64,000 bases of DNA, from contig NC_059471.1 of assembly GCF_018139145.2 (NCBI RefSeq), positions 96,598,914-96,662,913 of the forward strand, written 5' to 3'. The DNA is from Gymnogyps californianus. Lineage: Eukaryota > Chordata > Aves > Accipitriformes > Cathartidae. The notes below the pieces were generated by a model. It saw nothing but the letters and a program-made list of their open reading frames with translations, made no database searches and was not told the DNA's origin. Of this stretch, positions 1 to 11,700 are shown one piece after another. The translations under genes were made by a program, and so were the position numbers. How positions within the stretch are numbered: position 1 is the stretch's first letter; every line of letters starts with the position of its first letter.

Positions 1-1606
1 AAGTACAGAGAGCATCTGCATCATCACAGAGTATAGCCAAGGATGAGATAGCACACCAATTATTTAATATTTGAGCCAAAAAAAACTGCATCAGACCATC
101 CCCAAGAAATATTTGTGTTGTTAAAATGGAGAGGACAAACAATGGTCTGCTAAAAGGAAGACCTAAACCTCTCTGATTAAAGATAAAGGAAATCTTCTGG
201 ACAAAAGAAAAATCTGAATAAATCTCCAAAGAGGGATCTCAACTGCATAGGGAAAATAGAGTTCCCAAGACTAGACTTCCTGTAGTGCAAACAGGATGAA
301 AGCCTGACAATTGCATAAGAGGTCTTCAGCTAGAAAGACCAGGAAAGGAAACCTCTAAAACTGGTGCCAGACACGAACTTGTATGTGTGCATTTCCAGTG
401 GCTTTGCATGGTGGGTCTGTCTGAGCTTTGATACTTTATCACTTTGCAAATATTTCATCGGCATTGCACTGCTCCAACATGTTCAAAGCTAGTGAGGTTT
501 GCCTCCCTTTAAGCAGAATGATCGCCCTCTCAGAGGAAGAAGTGTCTTCTCGTGACCACTCTCTGCCAGAAAACTTGTCTGGCATATAGCAAAACAAGTG
601 GGCAGGATCTTGGGATCCACAGGTCCTGAAGAAGCCAGTGAGATTGAATGGAGCAGCCTGGCTTGGTGCATAGCTGAGGATCTTGTTTGTGGTCTCCGTC
701 GTGCCCAGTGGTCATGTCCTGAACAGCTGTGTGCCCAGGCCTGTGGAATAGGCACCAGCTGTGCCACTGAACCGCAGCACAAGAGATGCCCTTACTGTAA
801 GGTATCACCAAACCAAGAAGCTTAGCAACTGGGGAGTTGTGAAAAGACAAACTAACAAACAACCTCTTTTGAAAAGTGAACCTGGCCCAAGTCACTCCAC
901 ACTATGGATGGCCAGGCTCAAGGACCTTCTATTTATTTATTGCAGTTAATTCTCTTCAGTACACCATAGACTAAAGTGTGCAGCAGCAGCAGCAGATGCT
1001 TAGATACCGTGGTGATGGGTGCTATAGAAAACCTGGCATAGCTATGGAAACCACAGTTGCATTTATCCATCAGAACTGAGTATCTGGCAGCCCATGTCTA
1101 TCCTTCATGTTCTGGAAGATCATGAAAAAAATACTTGTACACGGCATTATATTTCACAGCTTTCTTTTTACTTGGCAACGCACACTTATCTCTATTTGAT
1201 AATAATAATGGTACATGTATTTTTAGACTAACATTATGTGATGGTAATTCTACTGTTATCCAGTGTAATACAAGCTGAGAAAAAAAGCCTATACAGAGAA
1301 GAATTGAGGAAATCAAATCGGATTTAACCTAGTGGCAGATAGACAGGATTTATCTCAGAGTTTAAATAAACACTTTTTTCATTAAAAAATAAAGAAAACA
1401 GCAGAAAGTACATGTCTGGATTATTCAGTCTTCAGTTTTCATGTTCAAAGAGTCTTCCTATTTGTCTGATTTTGCTATGCAGAGTGTAAGAACAGAACAT
1501 GTACTGTATCTGTCACGTCTTTGTAACCCAGAGGAATGAGAACAAGACTAAGAGCAAGGCATTTCAGAGCCCCCCTCATGGGTCTGACAATGGCTGTATC
1601 ATCAGG
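1..1606. other. Unassigned non-coding stretch
   Basis: I see no gene here. Frames of 60 to 120 codons occur on both strands between about 490 and 950, but they overlap in several frames at once and none resembles a known protein, so they are probably chance. The only repeat is five CAG triplets at 981-995, too short to count as an expanded microsatellite. Intronic or intergenic vertebrate DNA is the simplest reading. Confidence 0.6.
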
Positions 1607-1665
1607 GACAAGTGACATTCCTTCTCTGTTCTCCTTTCTCATCTCCAAAATTAAGGCAATAACAC
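1607..1665 (+). repeat. MIR-like CORE-SINE fragment
   Basis: The stretch resembles the conserved 3' half of MIR: a GACAAGTGACATTC-like block, then a pyrimidine-rich run ending TTTCTCATCTCCAAAATTA, then a purine- and TAA-containing tail. The MIR consensus there reads, in essence, caagt-cactt-cctcagtttcctcatctgtaaaatgg. The copy is short and much mutated, as expected for an element fixed before amniotes radiated. The family call is from memory and was not run against a library. Confidence 0.45.
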
Positions 1666-3759
1666 AAAGCTGTGGATATCTGCATTAGAAGAAAAAAAAG
1701 TTGAATGGAGGTGATAAAGTTGCTTTTCACTAGCAGTAATTGGCTGCATTCAAAGCTATGGGTAAAAGTGAAATAAGCTGCATTAACATCATAGTACCTT
1801 TTGCTTTTACCTGTCCTATTTTTACACGGGCAAGCAGCTCAGCCTGCATTCCCAGGCAGCTGCCATGGCTGAGCTGGCAGCAGCATATTGCTGACTTGGT
1901 CATTCATGTTGGGCAAACGTGCTCCAAAAGCACTCAGTCCACAAGCCAGACAAGAGCTTGACAGACCATGGGTAAAATCCTGGCTCCAAGTGAAATCTGT
2001 GGCAAACTTTCTGTAGATACAGGCATATTCCTTACTGCCCTGTAGTCTTTCTGGGTTAGCATGGTGTCACCAGGAAATACTTCTTCCCTTCTTGTTCCTG
2101 CACTATCAGCTCTCAAGCTCGCCTGGGAAGCAGAGGCGTACAAAGTGAAGACCTTGGATACTGCAGAGAAACTCACAGCGGTGTTGGCTCTTTGTATGGG
2201 TGCTCCAGACACACAGTGAGAAGGATTTCTACGTGAAATGCCTTTGTTAGCTAATTATCTGGAAATTATCTGGAAATTAACTCTGATCTTAAGTTCAGTA
2301 AAGATACTTATTTGAAAAAAAATCTGGAATAAATAACAAGAATTGCAAAGGTTTATAAAGCCATGAGTGACAGACAAATGAAAGCAAATTACACTTAGTT
2401 TTCTTTCAAGGAGACCAAAGTCATAGGGCTTTCTTGGTAAAATATGCTAACCTTTATTTACACAGTGTTCCTTTGGTGCCTCCTACAGTTTTTTTTCAAA
2501 TTCAAATCTTCTTACTCCCTCCCCAAAGGCTGTTGATCTCTAACTTTATTTAAGAGGCAGTTTCAACACCCCTCTCCAGAGATTATTGACAGCCCTCTTC
2601 TCTCCCAGAATGGCAATGACTCTTGGACAATTAGCAAATCACTGACGTAGCAAGGAGTAAAGCTTCTTTCCCCATCTCATCTACTTCTGATGAATCAGCA
2701 AATCTCAGCATGAAGCTCTTCAGTACTTAAACTTCATTACCTATCAACAAGAAAATGGACAGCAGCTCCTGCTACAGACATACAAGAGAGTTTTATAGAT
2801 ACAGCTTGTTACTGGCCCCTGGCTGAGACCAAATACATCAAGAAGGGGTTTGAGGCCACTGGACCTCAACCCCTAGTTTCAAGGGGTGCTGTGACAGTGT
2901 GAATGGCAGAAAAGGAGCCAGAATTTGAATTAATAGTATTTTTCTCTAAAAGTGATTGTAGGCCAGATCAGTTCCGGAGGGTAAGGAGTAATATATTCCT
3001 TTTGATAAACCCCATCTGAGGTTACTGCTTCCAAATGCAGGCCCTAATAATGATTTAACTCAGAATCTAGTATGGCTTTTGGCAGATGTAGAAAAAAAAT
3101 TAAAATAAAATTGTACAGCTACCTATTCGTCTTTGTTGAGGAAAATCCTCAGTTATAGGCTCGAGCAGTGGAGATCATGTGTCTTTCACAGCTTGAAATC
3201 CTGGCAAAAAGGAACTTGAGGAATTTCAGCTATTCCACATGACACTGGGCTTGCCTTGCTACTTCCTTCTGAGTAATCTGCCCCCCAAAAGGAAAATCTG
3301 AAGCAGTGTGGCATTTATACAGAGGTGATTTTTATACCTGAGAGCTGCTCCCTATTTACTGGATAATGCCAGCTGTCCCATCCATTGCTCCAGTCAAGCA
3401 GGACAGTGCACAGCCTGCAGCAGAAAGAGCATTACCTTGCATTATTGTTTTCCCTGGGAAAACAGCGTGACCAGGATACGCGCTACTTTCCTTCTCTCCA
3501 CAGATATATCTGCCTCCACAAAAGTGGCCATTCTGGTCCAAATCCAAAAGGTTTGGCCTGCAACATAAACAAAAAATGTCTCACAGCTTGAAGCATTTCA
3601 CTTGGCTGCTCCCCCCCACACCACCACCAGAGACTTGACAGGGACTGAGTGCAGCCAGAGGTGAGGGAGGTCCCTGGCATGGTGCCAGTGGCCATTTTCT
3701 CCCAAAAAGTTCAGAAATTCACCTGCCTTGATTTGCTGGTACAAAGTAGCAGAAGAGGA
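1666..3759. other. Unassigned non-coding stretch with a small tandem duplication
   Basis: No gene is recognisable. At 2254-2279 the 11-base unit ATTATCTGGAA is repeated twice in tandem and followed by ATTA, probably a slippage duplication. From about 3600 the GC content rises toward the CpG island on the right. Confidence 0.55.
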
Positions 3760-4570
3760 AGGAATCGGCAGGGAGAGGCGGGGAAAAGCAAGCCAGACAC
3801 GGGACCGATGACCGGGGGACAGGGAAGAGTCGGGGCAAAGAGGTGGGGAAGAAATCTGTCAGAAACCAGGGAGGAACGACGCACAGCGTCACCCTCTGCC
3901 TCCGTGACAGGCCTCCCCCCACAAAGGGGCTGGAGACAACCCTCTCTGGAATTATTTCTTCCAGCAAATATATCTTCAAGCGATTTAAAACAGAACTGTT
4001 TTCAGCCAGGTTCCCCTTCCACCAGAAACGTTCGTTAAGGAAACTACCCACCGCTTGGACCCTCTGCCCGGCAGGGCTCGGCGCTCGCTGTGGGCCAGAG
4101 CCAACTTTTTTTGAAGGCTCGTGTCTGTCTCCGTGCTACATTGCCAGGTGCTGTCTCAAAGCCACTGAACCAGACAAATCCGCACTTGTTCCTCGCTCCT
4201 CGACATTTCCTCCACGGGGCCGGCGGAGGCGGAGGCGAAAGGGATCGGCTGCGGCAGCGGCAGCTCCCGGTGGACACACCGTGGAGCCCCTGTTTCGGAG
4301 CGGGGGCGCGTGAACGCTCCTGCTCCTCTTGATCCTGTCACCGGCAAACCGGTCCCGGAGACAAAGAAGTATCTCAAGTATTTGGCAAACTTGAGCTGAA
4401 TCTGCAAAAGATGTTATTTCTAGCCCTCCGAGAACAATGCGCGGACCTCGGGTGTAACTAACCCCTCCCCACTGCCCCGGGGCTGCGCTCAGGCGATGGC
4501 GCCGTGGACAGTCTGGGGCAGGCCGGCCTTGCCAGGGCGACCGCACGCTTGCGCTTCTTCACTTCACCTC
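3760..4570. promoter_or_regulatory. CpG island, candidate promoter
   Basis: This is the densest CpG run in the window. The dinucleotide appears dozens of times, mostly between 4040 and 4560, while flanking DNA is strongly CpG-poor. A GC-box-like GAGGCGGGG lies at 3775-3783, and GGC-GGA repeats lie around 4221-4240. In vertebrates such unmethylated islands mark promoters, often of widely expressed or developmental genes. I could not fix a transcription direction. A plus-strand donor-like AGAG/GTGAGG occurs at 3658 and a minus-strand donor-like AAAG/GTGAGG near 4711. Frames of 80 to 156 codons run through the island on both strands, as expected from GC-rich DNA with few stops, and none looks like a known protein. 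It could be the start of a non-coding RNA, an alternative first exon, or an orphan island. Confidence 0.6.
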
Positions 4571-7310
4571 AGCCGCTCTGGCCTGTCCTCCTCTTTGGGG
4601 ATTTTGGCAGCCCGCTGAGGGGGGACGCCTCGGGATGGCCTGCACCTGCCAGCTGACGCCTGGCAAGCAGGGGCATTTCTGCTGCCATAGGATGACCTGA
4701 CCTCCGAAGCGCCTCACCTTTCCCATCAGTCGCTGAGTGCTCGTGCTGTCCTCCCTCTTTTCAAAATAGAGAAGTGGAATACTTTGGCTGAAAAACAGCC
4801 TTTCCCCTTTTTCCTGAAGGTTTTCTTCACCTTTATGGAAAGATTTTCTATTGCCGGTCCCACCTCTGGGGTGAATGGATACACTTATTTTGCCAAGGTG
4901 CAAACTAGAGTACCAAAAGCTGTTAGGATTTTATTGTGCTCTTTAGCCGGCACCAAACAATCTGTCTTGGATGCGGCTGCTGCCAGGCCTGAGCTGCTCC
5001 CTGTGTGTAGGAAGGTGCCTGGGCAAATATAATGTAGCATAAAAATGAGCTCTTGAGAAAGAAAGAGATACTTGACCCCGCTGCAGGACTGGTTCAAGGA
5101 TCCTGATGCTGGAAAAGCTGCGTCCTCCGTCCCTTCCCTCCCCTTCCCCCTTCCAAAGACCCAGAAGCATTTTTCAGCCTTCTGGTTTTCAAATGGAACA
5201 CACGTGTCCAAAAACATGTGTCCAGGTGTAACGTGAGTGAAGCTTCGTATGGAGATGCTTTCAGTGGACACTTAAGGCAGATGAGCATCCTAACTTTTGG
5301 TGTCTAGGCTCCCTCCGTAGCCAGAGGAGGCTCCTCTGGAGGGTGAAGGGAAACACGACCCAGCCTGGGTGCTCTGGGGCTCAGAGACGCTTTCCCCAGA
5401 TCACTGAGGACATGCAGGACTGGACGTGGAGTTATTCTGTGATTCTCATCGGCACAGGGCAGAAAGCCTTTTATCTTCTTTCTTCCCACCAGTTCCTCTG
5501 CTATATATAAGCCAAATGAATTCCTGTATGACCCAATAGTTTGAACTAATTTTGAAAACACCATTCTTACTACTTTTAATGATGCTCCTTCAGTCACAGG
5601 AGGTTCTTTGTGTTTCCAGAAATGTCACCTGCCTTAGTCCTGCCACACTCACCTGTTGTAACCTAGAATACTGAATTAAGGGATTTTGTTCCTTTTATTT
5701 GGTAATAGGAACAAAAAGCTCTATCCCGTCAATGTTTTGTGAAAGCAGGGTCCATAATTAGGACTAGGTTTTAGCAGTAACTAGGCCCCACTTTGTTCTG
5801 TTTCAGAGCCTCTGTGATCTAGTTGCCTAAGCCCTCTTTCCAACCTGTAGGAGCAATCTCAAGGAAAATTGCTTAATTCATCAAGACATGCAGTTACATA
5901 CTTATCTCCAAAGAAGTATGCAGTCCTGCCAAGGTCAGCGGCGTTCCTCATGCGCATGAAATGAAGACCCTGCTTCAGTCCTTCACCGAACCAATGTCAG
6001 GGCAGAACTGCCACTCTTGTGCCATCAGTCAGAGTGAACATTGCCTGATCATCTCAAGTAATGATCATCTGAACCAGCCTTTCAGTCTGCTGAAAGAAAG
6101 ACCAAAATTTAGCAGTAAAAATATTCCCTCTTTTAAAAGGTCAAATGCACAAAAAAGACATTTTGGAAGGAATGCCGGATGACCCCCAGAGCCTCTCACA
6201 GGCAATTTTCCTGCCCCTGCACTGTTTGGAGTTCTAATTGCCTCTTTGGGGAGGTGCTAGTAGCTGCCTGAAAGTGCAGTCACAATTCAGCAATTTGGCA
6301 CACGTGACTCCCCCGAATATGGGAGCAATTAGCAAAAAGCAATATGGTGAATGGTAGCGTAAGCACTGGATTCTGGACAGCATTCAGACGAGAAATCTAA
6401 ACCAGAAGAGAGTGGAGCAGACGGAAATCCAAACAAGCTTTCACAGAAATAAAACGTATCGGCTATACTTAGATAATGAGAGTCTAACATTAGAAGATTG
6501 ACTTCAGAGTCACCATTGCACTCCTAAACCTCGCTGACTGAACGGGTTGCAGCAGACAGCACAAGTTCACAAAAGCAGTTTGTAAGAAAAAAATACCCAC
6601 AATGCTTAGTGGAAGTAGCTTTAAAGACTTCTGGGAGAATTAAGTGAGCTCAGACTGGACAAGGAGCACATCGGTTCTTAGTGGAGAGGAAAAAATCTGT
6701 ATTCTAGGCATTAGTTATTTATTTAATACTGTAAAGATTTGGGTGTGCCCATAGGCTCTAATTTCCTAGATAATTTTTGGTTATATTGTGCGTGTATCAT
6801 TGTTTTCAGCAACGTGCAGGATGCCATGAAATGTTAACAGTAGGTTTAAGACATCAGCCAGCGAGGAGTTTCTGTCTTAGGGACAGCAAGTCCCTAAGTC
6901 ATTAAATCCTTCCCATTTCAAACAACTGCAAGCTGCATTTGTCCTAAATCATGTCTCCCCAGTCCAGCTATGTTTGCTTTAATAACTGGAAATTAACTTA
7001 CTGTAACCAGGACAGTACTGTCTCCTGGGATCCTTACACTTCAAATAGCTTTTGCCCTGTCAGTGAGGTCCCCACTCTCTCCAACACCTGAATGCGGTGC
7101 CTGGCCTTGTCCTCTGTGTCTGGGGGTGGCTGTTGTGCCCTGACGGAGGCTGGGCTGGCCCACTGCCGAGGCAGGCGAGTGTACGACGGCAGAGAAAGGA
7201 AAGAAAGAAGAATGGAAATCGGGAAGATAGATACAGAAAAGGGAGGAGGGCTGATAAAATAAAGTAGAAGGTAAACATGGTGGCTAGAAAAGCAAGATGA
7301 CGCACAAGCA
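4571..7310. other. Unassigned non-coding stretch
   Basis: No gene is recognised. At 5645-5658 the minus strand shows a strong donor-like CAACAG/GTGAGTGT, but no convincing exon lies before it. Around 5430 the phrase TTATTCTGTGATTCTCATC recalls the octamer tail of CR1 elements, but the sequence before it does not match CR1. Confidence 0.55.
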
Positions 7311-7530
7311 GCTGATCAATGAATTAGCAAGGGATAATTAATTAGTGAGCAGATCCAGAGGGCAATGAAATTAAATAGTTAATTATGCAATGGAGCAAAC
7401 AAACAGCAAATTAATTAAATGTATGTGGATCTACCAGATGCTCTGATTATTTAAGGCAAAACATGGTTAGTGAAACTATTTATTCTCTGGTATTTCAATT
7501 ATTCATGGTATCTCTGGCCATGGAGATTAC
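7311..7530. promoter_or_regulatory. TAATTA-rich block, candidate developmental enhancer
   Basis: Homeodomain-type cores are packed closely here: TAATTAATTAG at 7335-7345, TTAATTATGCAAT around 7379-7391 (a homeodomain core abutting a POU-like ATGCAAT), TTAATTAAAT near 7410-7419, and further ATTATT and TTAT motifs to 7505. The block is not a simple AT repeat, since it is broken by GC-containing words such as CAGATCCAGAGGGCAATG. Dense TAAT/POU sites of this kind are typical of conserved non-coding enhancers near developmental regulators. Conservation itself was not measured, so the enhancer role is inference. Confidence 0.35.
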
Positions 7531-8684
7531 AGCCTGTTTAAATGCAAGGTCCAACCATGTGCATCTAAAAAGCATTTATCTTGATAGTGTGAGATGAGCG
7601 AGACACTGATGGAAAGTGGTAGGGACCACAGCTGTTCTGAATAAAATGCCTTAAAAGAAGATGCTATAACAAGATAATATATAATATGTTGCTTTCTTTT
7701 TCTTTTCTTTTTTTTTTTTGAATAATCGGTTTGAATTGTTACAGCTGAGAATGGAAGTTGGAAATGTTAGGCTCTTGCTGCCCCTGACAATGGAAGCTCT
7801 ACCATGTCTGAAGCAAGGTAATTCAAATAGATACAATTGCTTATTCTTTGGTTAACTTTAAACTTCTGGAGGAAGCCAGGATTTTTGAAAATGAATGATT
7901 AACAAACTCCAATAATTTCTAATGCTTAAAAAAATTCCTTTTCTGCTTACCTGTAGATTAAAATCTTGATAAACCCACTGTACCGTCTCTACTGTCTAAA
8001 ATGATTTTGGGTTACTTTGTAACTCCACTTTTCAAGTATGGCAATGTCCTCCTACAGTCTGATCTGCTTGCATTGCCTGCCTTTTTTTTTCCAGTGGGGG
8101 CTTCCTATTTATTTTTGGAATTTTTGTTCTGTAAATATTTTCCAATTTCCTCTCTGTTAAGTAGATTTTGATCTCAGGTGTGATGGCATTAAATTGAAGT
8201 CATTCCTTTTCTCTCATTAAATGTTCCTGACGAACACAATCAGCCCATGTGATCATTCTTGGCAATATTTATATATGGTATGAAAATTTTACTTGCATGA
8301 ATAGCCAGAGCACACACTCTGAATACTTTGAGGACTCAGCCAGGCGCTCCGCACTGCATTTAACAGCAGTTTTCTGAGTTGGGAGGTCATGGGCAGCAGT
8401 TGTCTGTATTTGGAAAGTAATAGCAAATGTAGCATTGCATGTATCATTCATTTATTTTCGTCACCTGCACATAAATGTCTCCCTCACCTAATACTTCACA
8501 GCTCTACAGGACACATTTATTGTCTTAAATGTGAGAGCTACAGCAGAATAAGGGCTTAAATAAACCACAGGTGTGAAAAATTCCAACTGGCAACTTCAAA
8601 CTAAACACCATGAAGCATAAAAAGACACTTGTCAGAGCTGGAAGGAGCAGTTTGATTAAATCATTGCTTCAGCCCAGACATGTT
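7531..8684. other. Unassigned AT-rich stretch
   Basis: No gene is seen. It contains a pyrimidine stretch with a T-run at about 7695-7719 and scattered short T-runs near 8083. No TE family was recognised. Confidence 0.55.
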
Positions 8685-8760
8685 GGGCCTAATTCTCCTC
8701 TCCCACTAGATGACTCATGTAAAGCGTGGGCAGTTGCACTGCTGTAAGACTAGTGTGGTG
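8685..8760 (+). repeat. Ancient amniote MITE-like repeat fragment
   Basis: The segment starts GGGCCTAATTCTCCTCTC and continues to GACTCATGTAAAGC. This matches the opening of an old repeat common in turtles, crocodilians and birds, whose copies read roughly gggcctgattctcctctcacttacaccagtgtaaa. The copy is diverged and probably truncated. The family name is uncertain; it is most likely a non-autonomous DNA transposon. Confidence 0.35.
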
Positions 8761-11700
8761 GCACTTGGACTCTGGAGCTCTAATTATGCCTGTCTGACAC
8801 CACAGAGCTAAAATGTGCAGCTGAACAGATTTATGATGCTACGCTTGTCTGAGGTGAATGACTGCTCCTACTCATGGTCTGGGATCACTAAACTAAAGCG
8901 GAGAGAATTTTAGTAGCCAACATTGCCCCAGTGTTGAAAGCAACAAAACCTGCCTGAACTGCTGGTGAGGCAGACGACAAGAGATGGATCTTTTTTTAAC
9001 TGTGTTTTTCTTGGTGCCAGTTGCCAGGGAGGAGCCAGCATGGCATGCATGTGAAGTACTGCAGTTGAAAGCTCTGATGCCATCAAATTTATGGCCCCAG
9101 CCACTGCTTTCTGCCACTTCTGGCGCGTGTCCCCACCTAGAATCCCCTCCTGGCAATAGTCTCTCATCGCTCGCAGCAGGGCAGGCAAGGTAGCTTGCAG
9201 ACCAAGCACCTCCTGCCTGCATCTCCCTCTCCTATTTCGGCTCCCTTAGGGAAGAGAAGGTATGGCAGCTGCATTAGGCATGCCAAGTATGTGCCTCCAG
9301 TGAGCAGGCTGGAGAGCTGCATCCTCCTCGGAGACATCTTTTGAAGACCATGGCACAGGAGGATGACCAGCGCATCAGCCCTTTCCAGCCCCAGCCCCAG
9401 TGCGCAGCAGTGGCCTGCTGGAGAATGCAGATGCTGTGTTGCTGCCTACATGAGCAGCGTGCCCAGGAAGTGCAAGAAAAGAGGGGGTTTTTAAAGTGTG
9501 AAATGCACCCTGCAATACCATTGACTTCTTTGAAAAACATTAACATGAATAGTTAGCATTACTTTACTTTGAGTACTACTGAGAAAAGTGTTAGCCATTG
9601 AACCAATCTGTGTTAGTGAAAGCCACACAATCCATTGTGTTCTTATGTTGATATTGCAGTTACAAAAGACAATTTGCAAATGCCTGGCTGTTTCATAAAA
9701 GCCAATGTACTTGGATTCACAGCAGGTACTAATTTTGTGTGCATCTGCTGAGCTGTGCATGGCATCAACCTGTTTTTAATTACACCTGCATGTCAGGCTC
9801 AAAATGTGTCTGTGAACAGGAAAGATGAAAGGTAGGCAGAACAGGATGTCATGTATTTCCCATCACCTTTCACTGGCTGGCTGCCCACAGAAGTAAGAGG
9901 AAATTCCCTTCTTCCATAGTGAAAATGTAAAGATTTACTAAGCTTTGCACTGCCAACAACAAGGTGTAATCACCACTTCCTTAAGGAAACATGCATGTGT
10001 TAGCAGGGGAGCTCCAAATAGCTTTCCACACCTTCCCTACCACTGATCTGTAAAGGGCCACAAGTTAGCCCTTGCTTTGTTATGTTTTACTTGCACTGAA
10101 ATGTGTAAGTTGGTTGACTTAATATCCCAACTTCACTGTAAAATAAAATATGTGAAAGCAGGGGTGACCAGGGTTTTTTAATGGCTGGAATAACAAAGAA
10201 GTTGAACAACACTTCTTTCTTCTATTATTTTACCCAAGTATAGGGAAAAAAAAAGTTTATACACAGTTATACAAATAAAATAATTCAAACTACAGCTAGA
10301 GATGGCCATGACACTTGAAACACTAGACAGAGTGATTAAAAAGCTGCTAGACAGTCAGAAGAAATGTTTTTCCTGAGGTACTTCCCTCTGAATGAAAAGT
10401 ACTAAGCCATTTGTGATTGTACCTTCAAGCCACTCCCTTAATTTATTCCTGTCATTTGAAATTGTTTCTTTTTCTAATTACATTAAAAATTGTGCACTGT
10501 AAAAACTGTAGTGTGTGCCAAGAATGTGTATGTGTAGTCAGTATATAAAACACGAGAACAGGGGAAGAACAACTGCTTTTGTTATTCTGGAATCCAGTCA
10601 GACTTCACATGCTACCTCAGCCCCTTCGCACTGAAAAACAGCACTTACAAATCAGTAAAGCTACATACCAATTTAAAAGATAAAGAAGTAATTCACTAGC
10701 CCCTTCTATTTTAGTATAAGTGAAAGTTGTTGAAAAATTTTGATCCTGTTGCTTATTCCTACAATATTTCTTGGGTTTTGGGGGTCTTTCAGTAGAACCT
10801 GCATGAATTAACCAGTGATAAAAAGCACCCATGAAATCAGCCTATCTGGCAGCCTGGGGCTTGAGTTTGTGTGCAGGCAACCTTGAGCCCCTGGCTTTGG
10901 TAACCTGGTCTGTGCTCTGCGTAGTCCAGGTTGATGCAGGAGAGCATCCCTGCCCTGTTCCCGGGGGCGGTTGCCCCTCTGGCAGCCCCAGGGGCAGGGG
11001 CTTGGGGGCACTCCCCGGTGTCTGCCAGAGTTAGGGGAGGAGAAGGGATTGGGGCCAATGCATCTCACCGCTTAATATTTGTGTCCAAGTTTTAATGAGT
11101 TTAGTCAGAGGCCTTGGAGACCGTAGTCCTGAATTCCTGCTTTCCTCAGTCAGGCACTGATCCAGTAGAAGCTGTGGTTGTAGCTGCCCTGGCACCATCT
11201 TTGCTCTCCCGGAGTGCGATATAAAAAAAAAAGACTCTTTTGCAGTAGAGGGAAGGGCCTTTCAGTATAGCTCAAGCTTGAAGTGAGAGAAAACAAAATA
11301 AACCAGAAATGAGGTTGAGATCCAAAGACTCCTGAACGCCTCTGCCCCCAAGGTTTCCCTCCTTTGTAGCCCTGTGATCCAAATATTCCCTGGATTTTTT
11401 GCATGCCTTTTCAATTTATGCCACCAGCTGCAATTTCAGTTTCACAGCAACCAGGCAAAATCTCACCACTTTCAGCAGCGCCCTGCCAGATTCTACTCTT
11501 TATGAACCCTAAAGTTTACAGAGGTGGTACCTTTCCTCTGTCCATTGTTGCTGCGCAGATGCATTTGCTTCTGAAGGTTAAAAGCGTATTGCTGTTTTTA
11601 AAGTTTTATCCTATTTACTTATTTCATTTGTCAGTGGCTCTAAGTCTTACATAACACTTTATTTTCTTTTAGCTAAACCACAATTTTCATACAGCACTTT

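Noticed and set aside
4136..4546. 136-codon minus-strand frame in the CpG island
   Set aside because: It has an alanine run and arginine-rich text typical of translated GC-rich promoter DNA, and equally long frames exist on the plus strand.
5425..5450. TTATTCTGTGATTCTCATC as a CR1 octamer tail
   Set aside because: The sequence to its left shows none of the CR1 3' blocks, so the tail-like word is probably coincidental.
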